64,000 nt of DNA from Propionimicrobium sp963511305 (GCA_963511305.1 CAUPIJ010000006.1:24282-88281); one strand, 5' to 3'. Counted from the first letter of the stretch, positions 1-9,191 are shown. Notes: generated by a model not told the origin, from the letters alone. Program-made: numbers and translations.

Positions 1-1127
1 ATCTGCTTGCCGGCGGAGTCCACGGCCTGAGGCACATCCGGCGAACGAAGCGGCTGGGCAAAGGCGTTGGCCAGCCGCAAGATATTCGGCTTGCTGCGGC
101 GGTTAGTCTGCAGCGTATAGATAGCGGCGGGCTGGTCTTTGACCTTGAACTGCTCGGAGAACTCAAGAATGTTGCTTGCCGATGCTCCCCGCCACTCGTA
201 GATAGCCTGGTATGGGTCGCCGACGGCAGTCACCGGATGCGAATTTCCCGCAGGATCAACAAACAGGCTGGCGAGAAGCTTTGACTGAGCTACAGAAGTG
301 TCCTGATATTCGTCAAGCAGAACGACCTTGAACCTCTCCCTGATCTGATGACCGACCAACGGGTTCGCAGCGACTTTAGCTGCAGAAGACATCTGATCGT
401 GAAATTCCATCAACTGGTTATTCTTTTTGCACAGCTGATATTCCCTAGCCAGACCAAGAAGTTCCAGCCGCTCGAGAGCGACGCATCGAGCATCAGTTAT
501 TGGTTTGTAGGGTTTCTTATTGCGGCTATAAGGGGCGTTATCGAGTTCGTTGACGTACGTCTCGGTGAACGAGTTGACGTCTTCTGCAGTGCTCAGATTG
601 GAGCTGACGTTTTCTGCTAGTTTGATCAGCCGCCTAACTATCGTGGCGGGTTTCAACTTGTCCAGAAACTCGAATTTGCCAGCGAAATTCTCCACCACGT
701 TTGAGGCGAGAAGATAACTTTGGCCCTGCGAAAGCAGCTTCTGCCCGGTATCTACCCCGGCGTGCATTCCGTATTCTCTAAGCACCCAGGCAGCGAAAGA
801 GTCGTAGGTGGCGATGAAGGGCTCCCCGGTCTCTGCATGCCCGGAACTAGCCGCCAAACCAACCTTGGCAAGGGAAGAGTTGATTCTATCGGCAAGCTCA
901 GCGGTTGCTTTTCTGGTGAATGTCAGCCCCAGCACCTCATCTGGCTTGACTTGGCCAGTGGCCACTAGCCAAACGACCCGAGCAGCCATGACCGTGGTCT
1001 TGCCAGTTCCCGCTCCCGCGATAATCACCGCAGGCTCAAGCGGAGCGGTGATAGCAGCAAGCTGTTCTGCGCTGAAGGGTATCTCGAGTGCCTCGCAGAG
1101 TTCTTTTTCGTTGGTAATTTTCGCCAT
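1..1127 (-). CDS. adnB: AdnB, lead motor subunit of the AdnAB helicase-nuclease (partial, cut by left edge)
   Basis: AdnAB resects DNA double-strand breaks in actinobacteria, in place of RecBCD or AddAB. The 375 codons visible hold the front half of a UvrD-like SF1A motor: Walker A GAGTGKT at residues 38-44, motif Ia LTFTRKAT at 68-75, and Walker B DEYQDT near residue 272. The C-terminal nuclease domain lies beyond the window. The ATG is 2 nt after the adnA stop, and an AGGAG lies just inside the end of adnA, so the two genes are cotranscribed. In mycobacteria the second gene of the pair encodes the ATPase that drives translocation; assignment as AdnB rather than AdnA rests on gene order and the intact Walker B. 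Confidence 0.88.
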   Translation of the reverse strand, partial: MAKITNEKELCEALEIPFSAEQLAAITAPLEPAVIIAGAGTGKTTVMAARVVWLVATGQVKPDEVLGLTFTRKATAELADRINSSLAKVGLAASSGHAETGEPFIATYDSFAAWVLREYGMHAGVDTGQKLLSQGQSYLLASNVVENFAGKFEFLDKLKPATIVRRLIKLAENVSSNLSTAEDVNSFTETYVNELDNAPYSRNKKPYKPITDARCVALERLELLGLAREYQLCKKNNQLMEFHDQMSSAAKVAANPLVGHQIRERFKVVLLDEYQDTSVAQSKLLASLFVDPAGNSHPVTAVGDPYQAIYEWRGASASNILEFSEQFKVKDQPAAIYTLQTNRRSKPNILRLANAFAQPLRSPDVPQAVDSAGKQ

Positions 1128-1129
1128 GA

Positions 1130-4057
1130 TTAACTCCTAGAGAAGGCCGGGCAATCAACCTTAAAGGCACAAACCCTGCAGGTATTGCAGACAGTCGCGT
1201 CGAATTTATTGCTTCGCACCACGTTCGCTGCCTGATAAATCAACTCGTGTATCCAGGTCGGCTGATCGGTTTCAACATCACTGATTTGGGGACGAGAATC
1301 CAACGAAGGCTGGCTGAACTGCTTCGGCATCTCCTCGTTCTTATCGGGCACGCTGAGATAGACCAGATGAGCGTCCGCCAAAGATCTGCTCTCCGAAACG
1401 TCATCGAAGGCTCCGAGCCGGGCGGCAAGCTGATAAACCCCCAATTGAACATTAGACTCTGCTTGTTTCTTGGTCGGGGTGCTAGATCCAGTCTTAAAAT
1501 CGATGATTCGCAACGCACCGGAGGAATCCCTCTCGATTCTGTCAGCTCGCCCCACCAACAGGACTCTCTGACGCCCAACAGCTAGATCCACTTCAAAGCG
1601 TTTCTCTGTTGCGATAAGCTCGAAATCGCTAGTCTCAACCCAGTTCTTAAGCCGAACGATCATCTTTCGAGCATCTTCGTGCTGCGACAGCGCATACCAA
1701 TCGATATCCGGTTTGATCTCTGGCCAGGTGTTTTCGAACTTTTCGTTGAGCTCGTCCAGATCCAGGTGGTCGCTTTCGCTAGCAAGTTCGTGAATCACAT
1801 TCCCCAGGTTGGCCGCGTACTTGTTATCCAGCTCAGCATTCATTTTTCTTGAAAGAAGCCACTTTCTGGGACATTCCAGTAAGTCCTCAACATCGCTGCC
1901 GCTTAATCTGACCGGCTCGTCATCTTTCGATATCGGAACGTCGCTAGCAGTGACCGGCAGGATTCCCCACCAGTTTTTCGGGTTAGCATCAGCGACGAGC
2001 GGGTTGCCGTGCGCATCGGTAGCTTGCTTGAGCTTATAAAGCTGGGCGACTGCCGCCTTCCTGAGGCCATCAGATAGCGTTCTATCTGCGGCAGCCCGCC
2101 TGAACCCGGCCACTAGCCCAGAAAGGTTGGTTATCTCTTCAGCTTGGTGCTGCTCAACATGGACGCCAACATCGCTCATGAACCTCGACACCCTGGCGCC
2201 CGAGCCATCGTTACCGTTTGCAGCAAGCAGATAAACCTGATCGGTTGCACGGGTGATCGAAAGCAAGAAAGCCCTGCGCTCGGCAGCGATTTGTTCTGCC
2301 TGGCTGACCTGATCTTCGAATAAACGCACCTGAGGAACTGTCCTCGGCCACTCCCCCTCCTGGAGGCCGACGACCACCACCAACTTCCATTGCCTGCCGA
2401 GCACCCTGTGGGTGGTTAGCACGGAGACGCCCGCTCTGGCGTGGTCTGATTCCCTAGTGGTGTCAGCGGCGATCTGCTGGCTAAGCACCTCGTCGGTGAA
2501 TTGCTGGACGGCCCGGATTCCGCTCAGCTCTGAGCGCTCGGCTAGATCGAATAACGCGATAACCGCGTCGAGATCCCGATTCGCCCCCTGGGAATTCTCG
2601 TCATTTCGCAACGCGGCAGCCCGCAACCGCTTCGGCCAATCCGTGCTAGACCAGATTTCCCAGAGCAGGTTAGAGACGGCCTGCCCCTGCGAGATCATTT
2701 CAGCCACCCTATCGACTAGATCTCTGATGAATGCCACCGCCTTGCTATCTTCTGCGTCTGCCGAAAACAGTTTTCTGACCTCTACGGCTGTCATGTTTCC
2801 AATCGGGCACGTCAGCAAATAGAAAAGTTCGTCATCAGTGATCTCACCACCCGTAACTTTTCGGGTGGCGATGCTAAGCACCAACAAAAGCGGGCGTACC
2901 GCGACCTCCTGGCTGAGCGCTAGCTCGTCGCCCGAGGTCACGACCGAGACACCAGCCGAGGTGAGCGTTCTAGCAAGCTTGCTGACTTCGGCCCGGCCGG
3001 CTCTGGTTATCACGGCCATGTCGTTCCACCGCATGCCGTCCAAGGCATGCGCATGACGCAGGACGCTAGCAAGCTGGTCATAAAGAAAGTTCTCTTCGTT
3101 GACGGATATCGCCCTGAGCACCCCCGGATAATCGTTTTCTCTGGGCTCGCTCAGCTTAGTGGGCGAGATCCCGCCCCGAAAAGGCAATTTCGCTGTGATC
3201 TGGTTGGCTGCTCTGGCTATGGCGCTAGCGCAGCGCATATTCTGCGGCAGCTCGACCCGCTCGCTGTCAGGCCCAAAGTATTTCGCAAAGTCCATCACCG
3301 CTCTTGGTTCTGCGCCCCTAAAGCCGTAAACACTGGTGTCTGGATTGGCGAAAGCAACGACGCCGATTCCTGCCGCGTGCAGATCGGTGAGCAGCCTGAT
3401 CTGCGACTCATCCAATTCCGCGTAGTCGTCCACGTAAACCGTGTCTATTTCACCAGCTAACACCGAGGCCGCCCCATCAGCTAGCAGCAGCCGAACCCGG
3501 TGGATCAATTCGGTGTAGTCGAGCGCGTTTTCGGCATCCAGAACATCCAGATACTCAGCAAAGAATCGGCCTAGGCTCTGCTCAGTTTCGGAGCCATCCA
3601 GAAGGTCTTGCGGGTCGAGACCGTGTTGTCTGATATCAGACAGTTTCTCACGCAGCTGGCGGGCAAAGATCCTGGTCTTTGCAGCAGGTCGCAATGATTC
3701 CGGCCAGATGGTCACGGGAAAAGCCGAGAGAAGTTCCCGAAGCCGAAACTCCTGCTGCGGCGCGGTGAGCATTACCGGAGGTTCTTGATCTGACGGCGTA
3801 AATCTCTTCAGTATTTCCTTAGCCCAACCATGCATGGTGGTTATCTGGGGATTGATCTGGGACTCTGAGATCTCTGACAGTATCTGAGTGCGCAGTTCTT
3901 GAGCCAACGGCCTGGAAGCAGCAAAAACCAGAATCTTGCTCAGCGGCAAGCCAGCCCTGACCTTCGAGGTGACGTCCTCGATCAGCCTTCTGGTCTTGCC
4001 GCTACCGGCGACACCAACAACCAATTTCGCGCTTGAAAACTGCATATTCACATTCAA
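1130..4057 (-). CDS. adnA: AdnA, helicase-nuclease subunit with Fe-S PD-(D/E)XK nuclease domain
   Basis: Partner subunit of AdnB in double-strand-break end processing. The 975-residue product opens with Walker A GVAGSGKT at residues 15-22. The Walker B region reads VYVDDYAELDESQ instead of the canonical DEFQD. The C-terminal third carries a RecB-type nuclease core (VGRADRIE, then IIDFKTG). A Cys in LLECPRKW and the terminal CNTCRVCAFKVDCP provide four cysteines, as in AddB/AdnA iron-sulfur nuclease domains. Two starts are possible: TTG at 4057 or ATG at 4045 (MQFSSAKLV); neither has a strong ribosome-binding site. The gene diverges from the cold-shock gene across about 94 bp. It is slightly shorter than mycobacterial AdnA, which has just over 1000 residues. 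Confidence 0.88.
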   Translation of the reverse strand: MNVNMQFSSAKLVVGVAGSGKTRRLIEDVTSKVRAGLPLSKILVFAASRPLAQELRTQILSEISESQINPQITTMHGWAKEILKRFTPSDQEPPVMLTAPQQEFRLRELLSAFPVTIWPESLRPAAKTRIFARQLREKLSDIRQHGLDPQDLLDGSETEQSLGRFFAEYLDVLDAENALDYTELIHRVRLLLADGAASVLAGEIDTVYVDDYAELDESQIRLLTDLHAAGIGVVAFANPDTSVYGFRGAEPRAVMDFAKYFGPDSERVELPQNMRCASAIARAANQITAKLPFRGGISPTKLSEPRENDYPGVLRAISVNEENFLYDQLASVLRHAHALDGMRWNDMAVITRAGRAEVSKLARTLTSAGVSVVTSGDELALSQEVAVRPLLLVLSIATRKVTGGEITDDELFYLLTCPIGNMTAVEVRKLFSADAEDSKAVAFIRDLVDRVAEMISQGQAVSNLLWEIWSSTDWPKRLRAAALRNDENSQGANRDLDAVIALFDLAERSELSGIRAVQQFTDEVLSQQIAADTTRESDHARAGVSVLTTHRVLGRQWKLVVVVGLQEGEWPRTVPQVRLFEDQVSQAEQIAAERRAFLLSITRATDQVYLLAANGNDGSGARVSRFMSDVGVHVEQHQAEEITNLSGLVAGFRRAAADRTLSDGLRKAAVAQLYKLKQATDAHGNPLVADANPKNWWGILPVTASDVPISKDDEPVRLSGSDVEDLLECPRKWLLSRKMNAELDNKYAANLGNVIHELASESDHLDLDELNEKFENTWPEIKPDIDWYALSQHEDARKMIVRLKNWVETSDFELIATEKRFEVDLAVGRQRVLLVGRADRIERDSSGALRIIDFKTGSSTPTKKQAESNVQLGVYQLAARLGAFDDVSESRSLADAHLVYLSVPDKNEEMPKQFSQPSLDSRPQISDVETDQPTWIHELIYQAANVVRSNKFDATVCNTCRVCAFKVDCPAFSRS

Positions 4058-4151
4058 TCAGGGGCCACTGACAATTTTTGATGCCCCTTTTAGGTTTACC
4101 CTGATCGTCTCTCATATGATTGAGACGCCAACCGATTGAATGGAGAAGGTA

Positions 4152-4358
4152 ATGGCTAACGGAACTGTTAAATGGTTCAACGCAGAAAAAGGTTTTGGTT
4201 TCATCGATGTTGAAGGATCGTCTGAGGACGTCTTTGTCCACTTCAGCGCGATCGAGGCCAACGGCTTCCGCAAACTCGAAGAAGGACAGAAAGTAGAATT
4301 CGAGATCGTCACCGGCCCCAAGGGCCAGCAGGCAGATCATGTGAAAGTAATCGACTAA
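4152..4358 (+). CDS. Cold-shock protein (CspA family)
   Basis: A 68-residue single cold-shock domain that binds single-stranded RNA and DNA and acts as an RNA chaperone. It starts MANGTVKWFNAEKGFGFI, the RNP1-containing opening of the family, followed by DVFVHFSAI (RNP2). An in-frame ATG at 4140 exists, but GGAGAAGG at 4142-4149 is correctly spaced only for the ATG at 4152, so that start is chosen. The gene is monocistronic and diverges from adnA. Actinobacteria usually hold several csp paralogues; the sequence does not tell whether this one is cold-induced or constitutive. Confidence 0.95.
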   Translation: MANGTVKWFNAEKGFGFIDVEGSSEDVFVHFSAIEANGFRKLEEGQKVEFEIVTGPKGQQADHVKVID

Positions 4359-4413
4359 TCAACGAATCTCTATAGCCGCATAAACGTTTGCTCGACCTTG
4401 TAGATTTGAAAAC

Positions 4414-4635
4414 GTGGATATCAAAATTGGCGTAACTCAGATTGCTCGTGAGCTAGAAATCGAAACCAGCCTGACCTCTGAAGAAGTTCTGGACAAGCTC
4501 CAGGACGCTAAGAATGGCGAAAAGGCTCTGGTTCTCGAAAGCACAAACGGCAGGAAACTTGTCATCCCGACCGAAAAGATCGGATACATCGACATCGGTT
4601 CTCAGAACCAGCGTCCCGTCGGTTTCGGCGTATAG
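4414..4635 (+). CDS. DUF3107 family protein
   Basis: A 73-residue conserved actinobacterial protein of unknown function, related to mycobacterial Rv3208A. It starts at a GTG and reads MDIKIGVTQIARELEIET, with a central EKALVLESTNGRKLVIP and a GYIDIGSQNQRPVGFG tail, which is the family pattern. Neighbours also match the mycobacterial block (AdnAB on one side, ferritin-like protein and DEAD-box helicase on the other), which supports orthology. A rho-independent terminator follows within 20 bp. No catalytic motif is visible and I assign no function. Confidence 0.85.
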   Translation: MDIKIGVTQIARELEIETSLTSEEVLDKLQDAKNGEKALVLESTNGRKLVIPTEKIGYIDIGSQNQRPVGFGV

Positions 4636-4648
4636 AAATAAAACTAGA

Positions 4649-5278
4649 CTAAGCCCGCAGTCCCAGGTGTCGCATCCTGGCGCGGGCTTTTTCTAATAGC
4701 TCGTCCATCAGCTCACCGACACCCGCGATGTCGTCGAGGCCATCGCCATCGGAGCCGCTCAGGACGTTACTGAGCGCAGGATCTGCTGCCGCCAACGTCT
4801 GAACGGTGAGCATCAGCTCAGAGATGACTCGACGCCCGTAGAGCGAGAGGATGTCAACCACGCCCTCGTCATCCAGATGGCCGACCACCTTGGAACTAGC
4901 AAAATCATGGCTTCGCCAAAGCTGGGTGCTGCTCTTCAAGGCCTTCTTTTCCATCTCGGAGAGGTTAGGCTCAACCGACTTGACCAGCTCTTCGATGAAA
5001 CCGACAACCAAGCAGACCCTGAGCATCGCTTCGGAATCGCTCTTCGGCGCGGTTAGCCTGCAGAACTCGTTAATAGTGCCGCTAATATCTTCGAAGCGAT
5101 TCTTCATTGATTTCAGTGAGCCAGCGTTATCGGCGAAACGCGCAAAGTGGCCGGCGCCGAGAGTATTTAGGCGGAGCCTGTCTGCCATATCCTCGCTTTT
5201 AGCTGCTAGCCACACCAGCTCCTCGTGCAGGCACAGATTGGCATAAGAAACGACGTTGACCAGTTTGTTTTCGCTCAC
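4649..5278 (-). CDS. Ferritin-like-fold protein (Rv3210c-like)
   Basis: A mostly alpha-helical 209-residue protein whose context matches the ferritin-like-fold family of actinobacteria (mycobacterial Rv3210c), distantly related to MiaE-type tRNA hydroxylases. Helical stretches around LCLHEELVWLAAKSEDMADR, the central INEFCRLTAPKSDSEAMLR and ISELMLTVQTLAA would form the bundle. I do not see the paired EXXH diiron ligands clearly, so metal binding and enzymatic activity are unproven. It converges on DUF3107, and the last codons of this gene contain the shared terminator hairpin. The start is an ATG at 5278; the divergent helicase gene begins about 105 bp away. Confidence 0.7.
   Translation of the reverse strand: MSENKLVNVVSYANLCLHEELVWLAAKSEDMADRLRLNTLGAGHFARFADNAGSLKSMKNRFEDISGTINEFCRLTAPKSDSEAMLRVCLVVGFIEELVKSVEPNLSEMEKKALKSSTQLWRSHDFASSKVVGHLDDEGVVDILSLYGRRVISELMLTVQTLAAADPALSNVLSGSDGDGLDDIAGVGELMDELLEKARARMRHLGLRA
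4651..4694 (+). terminator. Rho-independent terminator of DUF3107, inside the 3' end of the convergent gene
   Basis: AAGCCCGC at 4651-4658 pairs with GCGGGCTT at 4682-4689. An inner CCAGG/CCTGG stem extends the hairpin, and TTTTTCT follows. The whole hairpin lies within the last codons of the ferritin-like gene on the other strand, so the DNA codes for protein on one strand and for a terminator on the other. Confidence 0.8.
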
Positions 5279-5383
5279 GCATCAAACTTTAGCGAGAATT
5301 CTGGCCGTTGGAATCAGCCACGCAGACACGCAAAAACTACGGCAGTAGGCGTTGTTAGTGGTTTGCGGGTAGCATCGGGATTG

Positions 5384-6757
5384 ATGAACACTAGCAAAAC
5401 TACCGATAATGCAGAGGGCTCTGCCTCGACCACGTTCGAGAGCCTAGGAATCGACCCGCTCCTCTGCGAGGCTTTAGCGGAAGAAAACATTACTAGCCCA
5501 TTCCCGATTCAGGAGATGGCCATCCCGATCGCGCTTAGTGGCGCAGATCTCATCGGCCAGGCTAGGACTGGCACTGGAAAGACCCTGGCCTTTGGCCTTC
5601 CGCTGCTCCAAAAAATCACCCTGCCAGGCAGCGAAGATTTCGAAGACTTCGAGCATTACGGTAAGCCGCAGGCTCTGGTCATGGCTCCCACCAGGGAACT
5701 CGCCCAGCAGGTTTCGAATGATCTTAGAACCGCGGCCAGCAAAACCGGCGCCCGCTTCGTAACGATCTACGGCGGCGTCTCTTACGACGAACAACTTAAC
5801 CGACTGAAGAAGGGCGTCGACGTAGTCGTCGGCACCCCTGGCCGCTTGCTAGATCTAGCCAAGCAAGGGGCACTGGATCTCTCACAGGTAAGATTCCTCA
5901 TTCTCGACGAGGCCGACGAGATGCTAGATATGGGCTTCCTACCCGACGTCGAGAACCTGACCGACCGCACTCCGCAGGATAAACAGTCGCTGCTGTTCTC
6001 GGCGACCATGCCTGCTCAGATCATGAACCTAGTCCGCTCCAGGCTGCACAACCCGGTTCACATCCGGGCCGAGGGGCACGACGCGCAGGCCACCGTGCCG
6101 GACATCACCCAGCTGGTCTATCAGGCTCACGATCTCGATAAGCCAGAGATGATCAGCAAGCTGCTCCAAGCCCCGAACGTCGGCAAGGTGATGATCTTCA
6201 CCCGCACCAAGCGCGCCGCGCAAAGGCTGACAGACGACCTTGTCGACCGAGGATTCGACGCGCGACCGATCCACGGCGACCTCAACCAGGCACAGCGCGA
6301 ACGCACACTCAAGAAATTCCGCAACGCCCAGACGAAAATTCTGGTCTGTACCGACGTCGCGGCACGAGGCATCGACGTCAGCGGTGTCACCCACGTCATC
6401 AACTTCGAGGTGCCGGACGAGGCCAAGGAATACGTCCACCGCATCGGCCGCACCGGCCGGGCGGGAGCCTCTGGCGTCTCGGTGACCCTGGTCGACTGGC
6501 AGGACATCACCCGCTGGAACGTCATCAACCGCACGCTCGGCATGGATCTGGCCGACCCGCCGGAGACGTATTCGACTAGCGAAAACTTCCTAGCCGACCT
6601 TCAGATTCCAGAAGGCACCAAAGGCCGCATCAAGGAACCGGAAGAGCAGAAGGAAGAAACGCAGCGGAAGCGCCCGCCTCGGAACGCCAAGCCGCGTCGC
6701 AAGAGGACGCGGCGGCGCACCAAGAACGGCAAAGTCCTTCGCGAACGCAGCAATTAG
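5384..6757 (+). CDS. DEAD-box ATP-dependent RNA helicase (RhlE-like)
   Basis: RNA helicase likely involved in ribosome assembly or RNA turnover. All core motifs are visible in order: Q-motif region ending SPFPIQEMAI, motif I ARTGTGKT, PTRELAQQ, TPGRLLD, DEAD, SAT, and motif VI HRIGRTGRAG. After the two RecA-like domains comes a strongly basic tail (KRPPRNAKPRRKRTRRRTK) typical of RhlE-type helicases and probably used for RNA contact. I chose the ATG at 5384 (457 residues); upstream in-frame codons do not resemble the family. Its last 4 bp overlap the end of the convergent ddh gene. Mycobacterial rhlE (Rv3211) has the same neighbourhood. Confidence 0.92.
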   Translation: MNTSKTTDNAEGSASTTFESLGIDPLLCEALAEENITSPFPIQEMAIPIALSGADLIGQARTGTGKTLAFGLPLLQKITLPGSEDFEDFEHYGKPQALVMAPTRELAQQVSNDLRTAASKTGARFVTIYGGVSYDEQLNRLKKGVDVVVGTPGRLLDLAKQGALDLSQVRFLILDEADEMLDMGFLPDVENLTDRTPQDKQSLLFSATMPAQIMNLVRSRLHNPVHIRAEGHDAQATVPDITQLVYQAHDLDKPEMISKLLQAPNVGKVMIFTRTKRAAQRLTDDLVDRGFDARPIHGDLNQAQRERTLKKFRNAQTKILVCTDVAARGIDVSGVTHVINFEVPDEAKEYVHRIGRTGRAGASGVSVTLVDWQDITRWNVINRTLGMDLADPPETYSTSENFLADLQIPEGTKGRIKEPEEQKEETQRKRPPRNAKPRRKRTRRRTKNGKVLRERSN

Positions 6758-7713
6758 ACGTTGTGAATTAGCTCGCTAAGCGGTGCCGGGTGGATCAGAT
6801 ACGGAGCCACCTCTAGCACCGTTTTAGCGCCGCTGACGCCCTGCTCCTTCAGCCGTACCGCTGCCCTGCCGTATGCGACGGCGACAGCAGCGGTAAAGTC
6901 CGCGTTCTTCTCTAGTTTCAAGCTGTATTCGACTGTGTCCTGGGTGCCGTTCACCTTGCCGGTGGTGACCACGTAACCGCCGTGCGGCATCCCGGCGTGA
7001 TCGCGGTCAAAATCTTCTTCGCTGATGAAGTTGACCTCTACCTCGTAGCCGACAAAGTAGTCGGGCATAGCGCGAATCTCGTTTTCGATGCGTTCGTGCT
7101 CGCTCTCGTCGGCGACGACGAAGCACTGGCGGCGATGTGCCTGCTGGCCGGTCAGCCCTTTAGCCTTGCCCTCGCGGGCTAGATCCAAGGCGCCCTCGTC
7201 GGGCAGAGTGTATTGCACGGCCTTGCGCACGCCGTCGATGCGTCGCAGCGCGTCAGAGTGGCCCTGGGAGACGCCTGGCCCCCAGAACGTGTGCTGATCT
7301 GATTCGGACAGCACGGCAGAGGCGTAGACCCGGTTTAGGCTGAACATGCCCGGATCCCAACCGGTAGAGACTATCGAAACGTTGCCGAATTCCTTGGCGG
7401 CCTTGTCCATCTGCGCGTAGTGCTCGGGGATGTAGTGATGGTTGTCGTAGGTGTCTACCGTGCAGGACAGCTTCGCGAACTTCTCAGACATCTGAGGAAT
7501 ATCCGTGGCGCTGCCTAGGCACAGGTAAAAGACATCTATCTTGTCGGCATGCTTTTCGGCATCAGCAACGTCGTAAACCGGGATGTCAGTATCCAGCGTG
7601 CTTCGCCTGGAGAAGATGCCGTAAAGCTCGATGTCGGAAGATTTCGAAATGATCTTTTCAACGCTCTTGCCGAGGTTGCCATATCCAACAATTGCTGCAG
7701 ATATCTTGTTCAT
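6754..7713 (-). CDS. ddh: meso-diaminopimelate D-dehydrogenase
   Basis: Converts L-tetrahydrodipicolinate, ammonia and NADPH directly to meso-diaminopimelate, the one-step variant of lysine and peptidoglycan precursor synthesis. The 319 residues match the family length. A Rossmann dinucleotide-binding start (AAIVGYGNLGKS) is followed by the family signatures STGWDPGMFS, FWGPGVSQGHSDALRRIDGV and MPHGGYV. lysA, which decarboxylates the product, is also in this window at 44.8-46.2 kb. The ATG at 7713 is preceded on the minus strand by AGACGAGAGGAA, a usable ribosome-binding site. The gene converges with the helicase gene, and a decayed transporter gene lies upstream. Confidence 0.95.
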   Translation of the reverse strand: MNKISAAIVGYGNLGKSVEKIISKSSDIELYGIFSRRSTLDTDIPVYDVADAEKHADKIDVFYLCLGSATDIPQMSEKFAKLSCTVDTYDNHHYIPEHYAQMDKAAKEFGNVSIVSTGWDPGMFSLNRVYASAVLSESDQHTFWGPGVSQGHSDALRRIDGVRKAVQYTLPDEGALDLAREGKAKGLTGQQAHRRQCFVVADESEHERIENEIRAMPDYFVGYEVEVNFISEEDFDRDHAGMPHGGYVVTTGKVNGTQDTVEYSLKLEKNADFTAAVAVAYGRAAVRLKEQGVSGAKTVLEVAPYLIHPAPLSELIHNV

Positions 7714-7738
7714 GCGGTTTCCTCTCGTCTGGAGTTTT

Positions 7739-8254
7739 TCAACGAGAAAATTGTATGCGAGTTTTTGCCGCCATCAACGCAACGACCAAACCTGAAACAA
7801 TCAGCGCTCCCATCGCAAGCCGCAGGGAGGTCGCCTGCGAAACCACGCCGACGAGGATACAGGCCCCGCCGGTCATCATGACCGTCTTTCTGCCGTAGCC
7901 GTCGATCAACGGGTCGCCCAAAATCTGTCCGACGAATTGAGCACCGACGATGAACGTGTATCCCAAGCCGGCAAGCCCGATCGGCACCTATCCAACTTGG
8001 GCTGCGCAGGCGCAAAGCACGATCGAACCGTAAGAAGCAACGTTTATCGGCCCGAAGCGTTTTATCAGAGGAACCGTGACGGTGACCGCCAGCAGCGAGC
8101 CGACAGAGATCAGAGCGATAATGAAACCGTAGGCGCCATCAGTAAGCGCGAAGCCTTGCTTCAACTCAGGGAGCCTGGGCACGATATTCGTGAAGATGGC
8201 TCCGTTGGTGAAGAAGAGCAGTGAAACTCCGAGCCTTGCCCTCGCCGGGCTCAC
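7739..8254 (-). pseudogene. Decayed MFS transporter
   Basis: One reading frame encodes MFS-like membrane segments but has an amber stop (TAG) at 7988-7990. The front part (FFTNGAIFTNIVPRLPELK, then PLIKRFGPINVASYGS) looks like transmembrane helices 1-3. The part after the stop (LGYTFIVGAQFVGQILGDPLID, then YGRKTVMMTG) looks like helices 7-8 plus a loop, and the frame ends after one more helix. Total coding potential is about 170 residues against roughly 400 for an intact MFS protein, so a central and a terminal part are missing as well. It starts with a GTG overlapping the panE-like stop by 4 bp, the relic of a coupled operon. Confidence 0.8.
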
Positions 8255-9150
8255 CTGGCGACTCGCTTCAGGGTGGCGTAGGCGAGGTCGTGCAGCGGCA
8301 CCACTACCCCGCTTTCCTTGGCGAGCCTCACCACGGCACCCGGCTGCCCCTCGAACTCGCTGGGCTCGCCGGACATCAGGTTGCGCTGCAGGCTCGACGT
8401 CGATTTAGGAGGTTGCGCGTCCATGGACGCCATGATCTTCTGCTGCGAGCCATCGGGAATTTCCACTCCTCTTGCCCTGGCTAGGCTCAATACCTCGCCG
8501 ACTGCTTGATCGAGGCTGTTGCGCAATTCGGTTCGGATGACATCGATGGTCGAGCCCGTCATCGCACCAAGCACGCCAAATGGCTCCACAAAGGCGAACT
8601 TGAGCCACACGTCTACCCATTGGTTGTCGAATTTCGGGACGGGAATACCTGCTTCTTTCGCGGCCTTCGCTAGAGCCTGTGTGCGAGCAGACTGTTTGCC
8701 GTCCCACTCGCCAAAGGACAACGAGCCGGAGCCTCCCTTGTGCGAGATCACTCCGGGTTCGTCTGCGTTGGTAAAAATCCTAGCGACGCCGGGCAGAGTG
8801 TGGCTCTCGCCGATCTTCTTGGCAACGATGAATGGCGCTTCGACGCCATTCTGCAATGTGATAACCGCTGTCTCTTCACCGACAAGATGTGGAAGATGAA
8901 CCAGAGAATCCTCCAGTTGGTGAAGTTTCGGGGTGCAGAAAACGTAGTCAACAGCGCCAATCTCGGCAGCGTCCGTCGTAGCCTCGACCTCCACCGTGAG
9001 GTTGGTGTCGCCCACGACACGAAGCCCGTTGTTGCGAATAGCATCTACCGTTCGCTGTCTGGCGATAATCGAGACGTCATGTCCGGCAGCGGCGAACTTG
9101 GCTCCGAAGAAACCGCCGAGCCCACCAGCACCAATCATTGCAATTCTCAT
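8251..9150 (-). CDS. 2-dehydropantoate 2-reductase family protein (PanE/ApbA)
   Basis: NADPH-dependent ketopantoate reductase family; the classical role is the reduction step of pantothenate synthesis. The product has an N-terminal Rossmann fold (MRIAMIGAGGLGGFFGAKFA), a conserved VITLQNGVEA segment after the nucleotide domain, and the C-terminal SSLQRNLMSGEPSEFE region that binds substrate in the family. The ATG at 9150 places the glycine-rich loop at the N-terminus; an upstream in-frame start at 9183 would only add an unrelated leader. The family also contains paralogues acting on other 2-keto acids, so pantothenate synthesis is probable but not certain. It was formerly coupled to the broken MFS gene. 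Confidence 0.8.
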   Translation of the reverse strand: MRIAMIGAGGLGGFFGAKFAAAGHDVSIIARQRTVDAIRNNGLRVVGDTNLTVEVEATTDAAEIGAVDYVFCTPKLHQLEDSLVHLPHLVGEETAVITLQNGVEAPFIVAKKIGESHTLPGVARIFTNADEPGVISHKGGSGSLSFGEWDGKQSARTQALAKAAKEAGIPVPKFDNQWVDVWLKFAFVEPFGVLGAMTGSTIDVIRTELRNSLDQAVGEVLSLARARGVEIPDGSQQKIMASMDAQPPKSTSSLQRNLMSGEPSEFEGQPGAVVRLAKESGVVVPLHDLAYATLKRVAR

Positions 9151-9191
9151 ATCGTCAACCTTAGTTGAGGGCTGGGAGGGCACAGAAAATA

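Noticed and set aside
1130..4057. Non-canonical Walker B (VDDYAELDESQ) of AdnA as a sign of a dead motor
   Set aside because: AdnA's ATPase is the dispensable one in mycobacteria, and from memory its Walker B is also non-canonical there, so this is probably normal for the family rather than a local defect.
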